A DNA stretch of 64,000 nucleotides, from positions 29,907 to 93,906 of the forward strand of contig UXAT02000007.1 in assembly GCA_900609035.2 (NCBI GenBank). The letters are read 5' to 3'. The notes under the pieces were generated by a model. That model was not told the origin of the DNA. It made no database searches and saw only the letters and a list, made by a program, of their open reading frames with translations. The position numbers were made by a program, and so were the translations under genes. Below, in pieces: positions 28,460 to 36,268 of the stretch. Within the stretch, counting starts at the first letter, position 1. Every line of letters starts with the position of its first letter. Source of the DNA: Candidatus Defluviicoccus seviourii. Lineage in GTDB: Bacteria; Pseudomonadota; Alphaproteobacteria; Rhodospirillales; Defluviicoccaceae.

Positions 28460-29311
28460 CTACCGCGTTACGGCATAGCGCTTGAGCCCGAGAAGCTGCA
28501 GCGCGATGAGCCCGAGAAAGCGCGGATTGTTCTTGAGATAGCGGGCGCCCAGCCGGCGCGGCTCGCAGACGGTGCGGAACAGCCACTCAAGCCCTGCCCG
28601 CTGCATCCAGTGCGGCGCCTGCGGCTTGAGGCCGGCATGAAAGTCGAAGGCGGCGCCGACGCCAATCATTGCGCATGCGTGCAAGCGGCCCAAATGCGTG
28701 GCCATCCAGCGCTCCTGCTTCGGCGTGCTGAGGCCGACCCAGACCAGATCGGCGCCCGATGCGTTGATGCGCGCGATCACGGCCTCATCCTCCTCCTCCG
28801 TCAGTGGCCGAAATGGCGGCGTGTAGATGCCTGCGACCTTGAGGGAGGGATAGCGGGCAACCAGCCGGTCGCGAAGCTCCGCTGCCACGCCGTCATTGCC
28901 ACCATAGAAGAAGTGCCGGTAGCCACGCTCGCAGGAGCGCTCGCACAGGGCCAGCATCAGGTCCGGTCCGTACACCCGGTCGACATGCGCGCGGCCGTTC
29001 AGCCAGCTCAACCAGACCAGCGGCATGCCGTCCGGCGTGACCAGTCCGGCGCGATTGTGGATGGCACGGAGCTCGGCGTCGTCCTGGCATTCCATGATGC
29101 CGTGGACACCAGTGATGGTGACGTAATGACGTTCCCGGCGCGCGATCCATCCTTCGATCGTGCTGAGCGCGATCGCCATGTTGATGGCGCTGACGCCGAC
29201 GCCCAGGACGTTGACGGTTGGCGGCGGCCCGTCGGTGAGCGGCCTGTCGGTGAGCGTTCCCTTGGCGATCGCTGCGGTGGCGGTGTTGAGTGCGTCTGCG
29301 TGCTGCCCCAT
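28460..29311 (-). CDS. WecG/TagA/CpsF family glycosyltransferase
   Basis: This 283-residue GT26 enzyme transfers a hexose or N-acetylmannosaminuronate-type sugar to a lipid-linked intermediate at the inner face of the membrane. Diagnostic motifs are TPDGMPLVW, GPDLM, a GGNDGV loop, DLVWVGLSTPKQERW and GVGAAFDFHAG. The ATG at 29311 gives a normal length. The frame remains open to 29521 but that extension is Arg/Gly-rich and not family-like. Confidence 0.9.
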   Translation of the reverse strand: MGQHADALNTATAAIAKGTLTDRPLTDGPPPTVNVLGVGVSAINMAIALSTIEGWIARRERHYVTITGVHGIMECQDDAELRAIHNRAGLVTPDGMPLVWLSWLNGRAHVDRVYGPDLMLALCERSCERGYRHFFYGGNDGVAAELRDRLVARYPSLKVAGIYTPPFRPLTEEEDEAVIARINASGADLVWVGLSTPKQERWMATHLGRLHACAMIGVGAAFDFHAGLKPQAPHWMQRAGLEWLFRTVCEPRRLGARYLKNNPRFLGLIALQLLGLKRYAVTR

Positions 29312-29622
29312 GCCGGCAACCCTATCTGTTGACACCGAAATCGGCGGTCCCGAAGCGAAGCCGGCTGCATTTCCCCATCGAGGCGAGCGCCGTTTCCGGC
29401 GTCCCGCGACCCTCGAAGCGCCCGCTCCAGCCCTTGTGCTCTGGCGCAGGAGTTCCCCAGTCGCCAACCGCCCCCGTGATGCGATCGTGGCACGGCCGGC
29501 CGTGCGGCGCATTGACCACATGGGTTATTGACGGCCGCCGCAAGCGGCTGCAGGTGCGCTCCTGTTCCTCGCGAGCGGCGCCGCGCGTGCCCGGCTCTAG
29601 GGGCTGCATTGCGTTCGTTCCT
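29312..29622. other. 311-bp gap inside the polysaccharide gene group
   Basis: It lies between the beta-helix gene stop and the WecG-like start. Only unconvincing short frames are present. It may carry a promoter for the two glycosyltransferase genes or an undetected N-terminal extension of the WecG-like gene. No terminator was recognised. Confidence 0.45.
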
Positions 29623-31005
29623 TTAGTAGGCAAGTGTATCAACGAACACAGACCCACTTTCCTGGCCGTAAAGGTAAACTAGAGCGGCAAGGGAGAGTTC
29701 CTGATCGTCCCACGACCAGTGCAGCGCATCACGATCGGAAACGGCGTAGGTGTTGTCCGAAAAAACGTTGCCCCGCTCACGGGTGAAAATGGCAGGGTCG
29801 CCAGAATCTTCTCCAGCGCCGACCATGCCGAGAGGAGACGTGAACGCGACCTTGTTGTCGTGCACCTGCACGTTCTTGACGATGTATTCGCCGAACAGTC
29901 CGCTGCCGCGCTCCTGTTCGATCAGCCCGATCGCGTTACCGCCCGTTTCCGGGACAATCACCGTGTTGCCGCGGACTTCTATATCCTGAGAGTTCTGAAT
30001 GAGGATTTGCGAGTTCCACAGCCAGCCTTTTTTATTATCGGTATTATACCGTACGACGTTGTCTATAATGCTTCCTCGGTAGCTGATCTCGTACTGGATG
30101 CCATTGCCGGCGTTATATTCAATAATATTACGCTCAATTTTCATATCAATATTGTCAATATCGATCCACAGGCCCGTACAATCGTTGTGATGAATGTAAT
30201 TTCCGATCACGGACGTGCCGATCTGATTGCTCAGCTTGTTGCCGCACTCCCAATCGCGCGAGAAACCCGCGTAATTGTTGTAGGAAAGCTCGTTCCCCTC
30301 AATCAGGGCGTTCTCGCCGTTGCCGCCGATGCCCGACTGGCCGTTGTGATGGATGTGATTGTTGCGAACGATCGCGTTCGAGGCGAAGGCGACGCCCATG
30401 CCATGGTTGTAGCGGATCTCGTTGTTCTCGATGACCCAGCCGGCGGCCGGATACTGATCGCCGATCGCGCCCATCTGCGCGGGGATGGCGTATTTCTCGA
30501 TCGTCAGGTTACGGATGGTGACGTTCTCGGCCGTCGGCAGGAAGGCCGTGCGCGTCGTCGACACTTCGACCTCGCGGCCGTTTGGATCGTCGCCGAAGTA
30601 AATCGTGTCGGCTTCATAGTCGAAGAAGAACGTGCCGGGCTTGAGATCTTCCTTGGCCGCGACATGCAGGAGCGGAACGTCGTCGAAGAACACGTCCTCC
30701 GGGTAGGCGGCGCGCGGATGCTCGGGGTCGCATTCGCCGTGTACCTGGCCGTCCTGGGTCTGGTCCGTCGCCACCCACCAACCGTCGTGGCGGGTGAACT
30801 CGGTCAGGACGACCGCACCGGTGAGGACGGCGCTGCCCTTGTCGGCGCCGGAAGGCCCCTCGAATACGTCGCCCGCTTTCGGGCTGATCGCCTGGTTGCG
30901 GTACACTCCCGGCGCCAGACTGTACGTCGTGCCGGCAGGATGCGCTTCGACAATGGCTTGGATGTCGTCGCCAGGACGGACCGGGATCGCGGCAGATTCG
31001 GTCAT
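29623..31005 (-). CDS. Right-handed parallel beta-helix repeat protein
   Basis: This 460-residue protein has a central run of pectate-lyase-type coils (about residues 170-370) with recurring N-N-x-I and H-H-N asparagine/histidine ladders such as VIENNEIRYNHG and NNHIHHNG. Such folds bind or cleave acidic polysaccharides. No signal peptide is visible at the N-terminus (TESAAIPVRPGDD), so export would need another route, or it acts in the cytoplasm. It starts 4 bases after the sugar transferase stop and is likely in its operon. Its middle (about 30010-30180) is noticeably AT-rich for this chromosome. Catalytic activity cannot be confirmed. Confidence 0.82.
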   Translation of the reverse strand: MTESAAIPVRPGDDIQAIVEAHPAGTTYSLAPGVYRNQAISPKAGDVFEGPSGADKGSAVLTGAVVLTEFTRHDGWWVATDQTQDGQVHGECDPEHPRAAYPEDVFFDDVPLLHVAAKEDLKPGTFFFDYEADTIYFGDDPNGREVEVSTTRTAFLPTAENVTIRNLTIEKYAIPAQMGAIGDQYPAAGWVIENNEIRYNHGMGVAFASNAIVRNNHIHHNGQSGIGGNGENALIEGNELSYNNYAGFSRDWECGNKLSNQIGTSVIGNYIHHNDCTGLWIDIDNIDMKIERNIIEYNAGNGIQYEISYRGSIIDNVVRYNTDNKKGWLWNSQILIQNSQDIEVRGNTVIVPETGGNAIGLIEQERGSGLFGEYIVKNVQVHDNKVAFTSPLGMVGAGEDSGDPAIFTRERGNVFSDNTYAVSDRDALHWSWDDQELSLAALVYLYGQESGSVFVDTLAY

Positions 31006-31009
31006 TGGC

Positions 31010-32464
31010 TCAGTACGCGTGCGGGTGGACGAGACCCTTGGCGACGGTCATCAAGAGGATGCGCAGGTCGAGCCACAGCGACCAGTTCTCGATGTACCAG
31101 ACGTCGTGTTCGATCCGCGCCTGCATCTTTTCGATGGTGTCGGTTTCGCCGCGGAAGCCGTTGACCTGGGCCCAGCCGGTGATTCCTGGCTTGACGCGGT
31201 GACGGCCGTTGTAGCCGTCGATCAGGGCGGCGAATTGCTCGTTCAACTCGACCGGATGCGGCCGCGGGCCGACCAGCGACATCGATCCGTTCAGCACATT
31301 GAGGAGCTGCGGCAATTCATCCAGGCTCGACTGGCGCAAGAACCGGCCGATCCGTGTCACCCGGTCATCGTCGCGAGTCGCCTGGCGAAAGCGGGCCCCC
31401 TTGCCCTCGTGCCGCATGGAGCGGAACTTGAGCACGGTGATCGGACCGTTGTTGAAGCCGTAGCGCTTCTGGCGAAACAGGATCGGGCCTGGGCTGTCGA
31501 TCCGGATTGCGACCGCGATTGCCAGCAGAACTGGCGACACCAGCATCAACAGAAGGAAGGCAAGGACCTTGTCTTCGAACCACTTGATCGCGAGGCGCAG
31601 GCCGGACAGCGGTACCCGCACCATGTGAAAGGTCGGCACGCCGGCGATCAGGCCCGGCTGGTGCGCCGGCAACGCATAGGCGATCAGATCGGACCCGAGG
31701 TAGATATCGACCGGCAGATCGCGCAGGCGGTTGACGATGGCGACAATGCGGCTGCGCGCGCTCCATGGCAGCGTGATGATCACCTCGTCAATGCGGCCGG
31801 CCCGAACATCGTCTTCAAGGACGCCGAGATCGCCGCGGAAGGGCGTGCCACGCGCCGCCTCGAGCCGCGTGCGGCGGTCGTCGAACACGCCGACGACGCG
31901 CTTCCACAAGGTGCCTTGGGTTTGTAGATGCTCGAGGAACTGGCGGCCCTGCACACCGGCACCGACGACTGCGACCGAACGCGTGAAGGTGCCGCGCTGC
32001 ACCCGCCGCGCTACAAACAATGCCAAGAGCCCCCGCTGCAGGAGCATCAGCGCCGCCGTGCCGGCAAAGGTCGTCAGCAGCCATACGCGCGAGACATCCT
32101 CGCCGCGCTTCATCAGATAGAGCGAAGCGATCAACAGCACTGCCGCGGCGCCGACCATGGCTAGGAGCCGCCCGGTCCATCGCGGCCAGGACGCAACCAC
32201 CTCAAACCGGTAGAGGCCGGCGCGGCGAAAGGCGAGGAACAGCAAGAGGGCTGCGCCGCCAAACGTCATCAGGTACGGCTCAAGCGGCGGGTTTTCGCCG
32301 ATGAAGCGGCCCCAAAAGGCGGCCTTGGCGGCGACAGCGAGTGCGAGCGCATCGCCGGCGAGCACCGAGCCGCACACGATCAGCTTGTTCAGTGGCGCGT
32401 CGCGGCGCAGCGGTCGGTCAAGGCGCGCGGACACGTCCAGAGATGGGGTACCCCAGCCGTCCAT
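31010..32464 (-). CDS. Undecaprenyl-phosphate sugar phosphotransferase (WcaJ/ExoY type)
   Basis: This enzyme initiates polysaccharide repeat-unit assembly by moving a sugar-1-phosphate onto undecaprenyl phosphate. It is 484 residues long. Four or so membrane helices are followed by a CoA-binding-like domain (VVGAGVQGRQFLEHL) and the C-terminal bacterial sugar transferase domain (from about residue 290) with a DSPGPILF loop, LKFRSM, SLDELPQLLNVL and a GPRPHP stretch. The ATG at 32464 has GGGGAGCG upstream and replaces a longer frame to 32659. It heads the leftward polysaccharide group. Confidence 0.92.
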   Translation of the reverse strand: MDGWGTPSLDVSARLDRPLRRDAPLNKLIVCGSVLAGDALALAVAAKAAFWGRFIGENPPLEPYLMTFGGAALLLFLAFRRAGLYRFEVVASWPRWTGRLLAMVGAAAVLLIASLYLMKRGEDVSRVWLLTTFAGTAALMLLQRGLLALFVARRVQRGTFTRSVAVVGAGVQGRQFLEHLQTQGTLWKRVVGVFDDRRTRLEAARGTPFRGDLGVLEDDVRAGRIDEVIITLPWSARSRIVAIVNRLRDLPVDIYLGSDLIAYALPAHQPGLIAGVPTFHMVRVPLSGLRLAIKWFEDKVLAFLLLMLVSPVLLAIAVAIRIDSPGPILFRQKRYGFNNGPITVLKFRSMRHEGKGARFRQATRDDDRVTRIGRFLRQSSLDELPQLLNVLNGSMSLVGPRPHPVELNEQFAALIDGYNGRHRVKPGITGWAQVNGFRGETDTIEKMQARIEHDVWYIENWSLWLDLRILLMTVAKGLVHPHAY

Positions 32465-32577
32465 CGATCGCTCCCCGTTATTGTCCGCGTGGTGCGTTGC
32501 GTCGCACCTGATTCGCGGCGAGGCCGGAAGCCACTTCCGTCCGAACCACAATCGGCCGTCATCCTCGGCATTGGCGG

Positions 32578-32604
32578 AAAAAACGACAGCCCCAAAAGGG
32601 GCTG
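32578..32604 (-). terminator. Leftward rho-independent terminator upstream of the sugar transferase gene
   Basis: A perfect 7-bp stem (CAGCCCC / GGGGCTG, 4-nt loop, 32587-32604) is followed on the minus strand by TCG and then six T residues (32583-32578). It would end transcripts coming from the potassium channel gene, or act as a leader attenuator for the polysaccharide operon if that promoter lies upstream. The rest of the 304-bp gap 32465-32768 shows nothing else recognisable. Confidence 0.75.
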
Positions 32605-32768
32605 AATGGGCGAACGCAGGACAAACGCAGGCAAGGCGATCTTGAGTAACGTCCTCCATTTGGGGCTATTGGTGCTTGGTCTTGGTCGTGCGCTCAGCTC
32701 GTCTCGTTATTGCTCAGACGTTCGAGGATCTGTGTGCGCGAGCCTAAGTGTTGTTTGTTGGCAAAGGA

Positions 32769-34526
32769 TTACTGACAGGCAGCGGAGGAGCGCCGCGTAT
32801 GCCTGCGGCTGCGCGCCATCAGCCAGCGCATTACGGTCCCGCGCGGCCGGTCGGCGCCGGTGACGAGGAAGCGGAGCGTGTAGGGGTTGTTAAGCGTGGC
32901 ATCGAGGAGCCGATGAGCCGAGACCGAACCGCAAAAGAGAATCTCGTCACCCTCAGCCAGCCGCCGCTGCTCCGGCGGTACCGCCACGACCTCCGCGCCT
33001 GAGCGCAGAACCAGCGCGGCACAAGCCAGCGTGCCCGACCGGTCGGATGGATCGCGCAAGATGTCACCCAGGGTGACCGGCAGGCCCCGTTGCAGCAGCT
33101 CGACGGCACTGCGCGCGCGTCCGGCGTCGAGCACCACGGTCCACAGTCGCGGCACCGCGGTGCCAATGCGGTCGTGCAGGAGGGTCACGATCGCATCCAG
33201 CGCCTCGCGCTCGCCGCGAAGCTGGTAGCCTCGAACGTGGCGGAAGAACGTCCGCAGCTGCGGCGCGATGAGGAGCAGGTGAATCCGGCGCGCGCTGACC
33301 AGATTGGGCTGCATGATCAGGTCGGCGGCGGCGGCGTTAAAAAGAACCTGGTTGCGGTAGCGGTTCTGGCGCACGACGAGAAAGATGTCGGGGTTGACCG
33401 CGCGCGCATTGAGGACAATGCCGAGGTTTTCGGGGTCCGAGTTGGTGCCGGCGACGATCCCTGCCGCGTGTTCGATGCCTGCCTGCTGCAACGTCGTCTG
33501 ATTGGCGCGGCCGCGCACCATGTCGGGGGCCTTGGCCTCCGTTTCACTGATCGTGGGATCGATGACGACGGTGCGAATGCCGAGCGCCGCGAAAGCATCG
33601 CGCAGGCAGCGACCCATGCGGCCGAAGCCGCAGATGATCCACCGCCCCTGCGGCACTTCCGGGTACATCGCCAGGTTGGCCTGCGGTGCGCCGACAAGCC
33701 ACTCGTTCAGCATGTGGATGACGGGGCCGTGAACGGCGGTGCCGAGATAGCGGGCGAAGGTCTGGAACGGATCGATGACGCGTACGTCCGGGCCGAACGT
33801 CGTCAGGATCTCGACGAACTCGGGCCGGGTGGCCTGGGTGATGACCTGCACAGCCGGATTGAGCAGCCGTGCGGCGATCGCGACCTTGACGTTGACCTCC
33901 TCCTCGCTCGTGAGCGCGACAATGGCCCGGCAGTTCGGTCGCATCAGGCCGGCCCCGATCAGGTGATCGGGAATGCGGGCATCGGCGCACAGCGCCGGCG
34001 TCGCCACCCGGTAATCGCGCAGCATCACCGCGGCGATCCGGTCGGGGTCGCGGTCAAGAATGACGGTGTCGATGCCGGCATCGCTCAGGCCGCGCGTCAG
34101 CAAGCTGCCGGTGTTGCCGAAGCCGCAGACGATAACGAAGCTGCCAGGCAGGCGCAGCACCGCCCCGGTGAACCGCCGTTCGGCCAGGACGCTCTGGAAA
34201 TGCGGGTTCTGGACCAGCCGTACGATGGCGCCAATCGCATACAGCCAGGCGATGACGCCGGCATAAAGCGATGCCGTCGCCCACATCCGCTGCGCCTCGG
34301 TAAACGGGTGCGGCAGTTCGCCGAAGCCGGTCGTGGTCGCTGTGTAGGCGAGAAAGTAGAAGGCATGGAACAGGCTGAGCGGCGGCTCGGTGCCATCGTC
34401 CGTTGCCGCTCCCGGGATCATGGCCCAGCCCAGCATCGAGACGGCGTAGACGGCGGTCAGCACCAGGAGCGGCCCCCGCATGAAGCGGAGAACGATGAAG
34501 GTGACCCGCTGCCCGCCGCTGCCCAC
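32769..34526 (-). CDS. Potassium channel protein with two RCK/TrkA-N domains
   Basis: This 585-residue channel subunit has two membrane helices flanking a pore loop with selectivity filter TTTGFGE (about 64-70). Two Rossmann RCK domains follow, with GFGNTG near 135 and GFGRMG near 300. TrkA-C-like segments lie near the end (for example RLAEGDEILFCG). This layout suits ligand-gated K+ flux. The start is a GTG at 34526. An ATG at 34481 (residue 16) is possible. A small membrane protein gene lies 10 bases upstream in the same direction. Confidence 0.87.
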   Translation of the reverse strand: MGSGGQRVTFIVLRFMRGPLLVLTAVYAVSMLGWAMIPGAATDDGTEPPLSLFHAFYFLAYTATTTGFGELPHPFTEAQRMWATASLYAGVIAWLYAIGAIVRLVQNPHFQSVLAERRFTGAVLRLPGSFVIVCGFGNTGSLLTRGLSDAGIDTVILDRDPDRIAAVMLRDYRVATPALCADARIPDHLIGAGLMRPNCRAIVALTSEEEVNVKVAIAARLLNPAVQVITQATRPEFVEILTTFGPDVRVIDPFQTFARYLGTAVHGPVIHMLNEWLVGAPQANLAMYPEVPQGRWIICGFGRMGRCLRDAFAALGIRTVVIDPTISETEAKAPDMVRGRANQTTLQQAGIEHAAGIVAGTNSDPENLGIVLNARAVNPDIFLVVRQNRYRNQVLFNAAAADLIMQPNLVSARRIHLLLIAPQLRTFFRHVRGYQLRGEREALDAIVTLLHDRIGTAVPRLWTVVLDAGRARSAVELLQRGLPVTLGDILRDPSDRSGTLACAALVLRSGAEVVAVPPEQRRLAEGDEILFCGSVSAHRLLDATLNNPYTLRFLVTGADRPRGTVMRWLMARSRRHTRRSSAACQ

Positions 34527-34536
34527 GCCCGAAGCT

Positions 34537-34920
34537 CTAGCGCCGCAACATCAGCGTCTCGCTGACAACGATGATCACCGAGACGACGTTGGCGAGCAGA
34601 GCGCCCGCCGACAGCGAGATGACGAGGACGAAGGCATGGTAACTGAGGCCGCCCTCGGCAATGTGTGCGCCATGGGTCCAGATCAGCGCCCCGGCGATCA
34701 GCTGCAGATCGGCAACCAGGCTGGTCGCCAGCAATAGCGCGCCGATCTGGGTGCGGTCGCCGAGTTTGAGGGTGGTCGCGATGACGTTGACGACCACGAC
34801 GACAAAGAACTCGATCAGGCTGTGATGACGGGGATCATCGACCGCTCCATAGACGAAGCTGAAGTTCAGCGTCATCGCCAGGATGATGAAGAAGCCGAAA
34901 ACGACTTTCTCCAGGTTCAT
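34537..34920 (-). CDS. Small integral membrane protein (DUF6394-like)
   Basis: This 127-residue protein has four hydrophobic segments (about residues 5-25, 38-52, 60-80, 95-120). It appears to match an uncharacterised family of short membrane proteins, possibly DUF6394, but this is from memory and not certain. It is encoded 10 bases before the potassium channel gene and is probably co-transcribed, so a role as a channel accessory or in ion homeostasis is an inference only. Confidence 0.7.
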   Translation of the reverse strand: MNLEKVVFGFFIILAMTLNFSFVYGAVDDPRHHSLIEFFVVVVVNVIATTLKLGDRTQIGALLLATSLVADLQLIAGALIWTHGAHIAEGGLSYHAFVLVISLSAGALLANVVSVIIVVSETLMLRR

Positions 34921-35005
34921 CGCCGCCGCCTCCCGTTAACGGTCTCGTGGCACAGGAGAATTTCATGCGCGGGCCGGCAATACAAGCGGCGCATTGCGGC
35001 GGCGC

Positions 35006-36268
35006 TCAGGCCGGTGCATGGGTGAGGGCGATGCGGGTTCCGGCCTCGCCGGCGAGCAGGCGCTTTAGGTGAAAGGCGGCGAGCGCATCGTCTTGGTATC
35101 GGCCGACGTGCGCGGCAAAGGCACTGACGGCCTGCGGATCACCGGCGGCGAGCTTTTTGAAGGCGCGCCGGTAGGAGGTGGCACAGCGCGTGCTGCAGCC
35201 GATGCTGTTCAGGGGTTCATAGGTGTCGATCCCGACGTCCTTGCCCTTGAGCACCAGCGTGCCGATCGGCCGGCCCGCGAAATCGGCTATCCTGCGCACG
35301 GTTTCGCCGCTGATGCAGATGCGCGTTCCCAGCACTTTGTTGGCGCTTTCCAGCCGCGCGGCGGTGTTGATGGCGTCGCCGTAGGCGGTGTAGTGGAAAA
35401 AGCGCTCACCGCCGACATTGCCGACAATGGCCGGGCCGGAGTTGACGCCGATACGGGTGACGCCGACGGCAATACCCTCGGCGCTCCTGGCGCGGGCGAA
35501 GGCCTGGGCGAACGCATCGATCGCAAGTGCGCAGGCAACCGCGCGTTCAGCATGATCCGTCTGCGCGAGCGGGGCGCCGAACAATGCATAGACAGCATCG
35601 CCGACGACGGTGTGCACGGTGCCGCCGTGCTCGAACACCGCGCCCGCAATGCCGCCGATGTAGTCGTTCATCAGCTTGACGATGACAGCCGCATCGAGCG
35701 CTTCCGCGAGCGGCGTAAAGCCGGCGAGATCGGTGAAGAGGAAACTGAGGTCCCGCCGCTCGCCGCCGAGCGCAAGGACATCCGGGTGCTCCGCCAGATG
35801 ATGGGCGAGATTGGGCGAGAAATAGCGGGCAAGGTTGGTGCGGGCGCGCTCGGCGCTCGCCCGCTGCCGCTCCGCGGCGCGCATCGCCTGCAGATCGGCA
35901 AGGGTGCGGGCGATCGTCAGCGCCAGATCGTCGAAATCGATCGGCTTGGTGATGAAGTCGAAGGCGCCGCGGTTCATGGCCGTGCGAATATTCTTCATGT
36001 CGCCATATGCGGAGATGATCACCGCCCGCATATGTCCCGGCATCTCCTTCAAACGCGTGAGAAGCGTCAGGCCGTCCATGCCCGGCATGTTGATGTCGGA
36101 CAACACCAGATCGATGCCGGGATCGGCGGCAATCCGTGCCAGCGCCTCCTCGCCGTCGCGCGCAAACACGAAGACGTAGTCACCGGCGCCGATCTGCCGG
36201 CGGAACTTCTGCCGGATCAGCAGTTCGAGGTCCGGCTCGTCGTCAACGACCAGGAGCCGGTACGTCAT
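35006..36268 (-). CDS. Response regulator with class III nucleotide cyclase output domain
   Basis: This 420-residue fusion has an N-terminal receiver domain (phospho-acceptor Asp58 in LVLSDINMPGMDG; Lys in ITKP), a short coiled linker, and a class III adenylate/guanylate cyclase domain (about 170-350). The two metal Asp residues (FTDLAGFT and VVGDAVYALFG) and transition-state Asn/Arg (INTAARLE) are present. The lysine that usually sits three residues before the GD pair is Thr here. A C-terminal tail of about 60 residues follows. The ATG overlaps the kinase stop by four bases, so the kinase is the obvious partner. A cyclic nucleotide output is inferred. Confidence 0.88.
   Translation of the reverse strand: MTYRLLVVDDEPDLELLIRQKFRRQIGAGDYVFVFARDGEEALARIAADPGIDLVLSDINMPGMDGLTLLTRLKEMPGHMRAVIISAYGDMKNIRTAMNRGAFDFITKPIDFDDLALTIARTLADLQAMRAAERQRASAERARTNLARYFSPNLAHHLAEHPDVLALGGERRDLSFLFTDLAGFTPLAEALDAAVIVKLMNDYIGGIAGAVFEHGGTVHTVVGDAVYALFGAPLAQTDHAERAVACALAIDAFAQAFARARSAEGIAVGVTRIGVNSGPAIVGNVGGERFFHYTAYGDAINTAARLESANKVLGTRICISGETVRRIADFAGRPIGTLVLKGKDVGIDTYEPLNSIGCSTRCATSYRRAFKKLAAGDPQAVSAFAAHVGRYQDDALAAFHLKRLLAGEAGTRIALTHAPA

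Noticed and set aside
29719..31164. Plus-strand open frame of 481 codons opposite the beta-helix and sugar transferase genes
   Set aside because: It crosses the boundary of two real genes and shows no motif. The minus-strand genes have family signatures.
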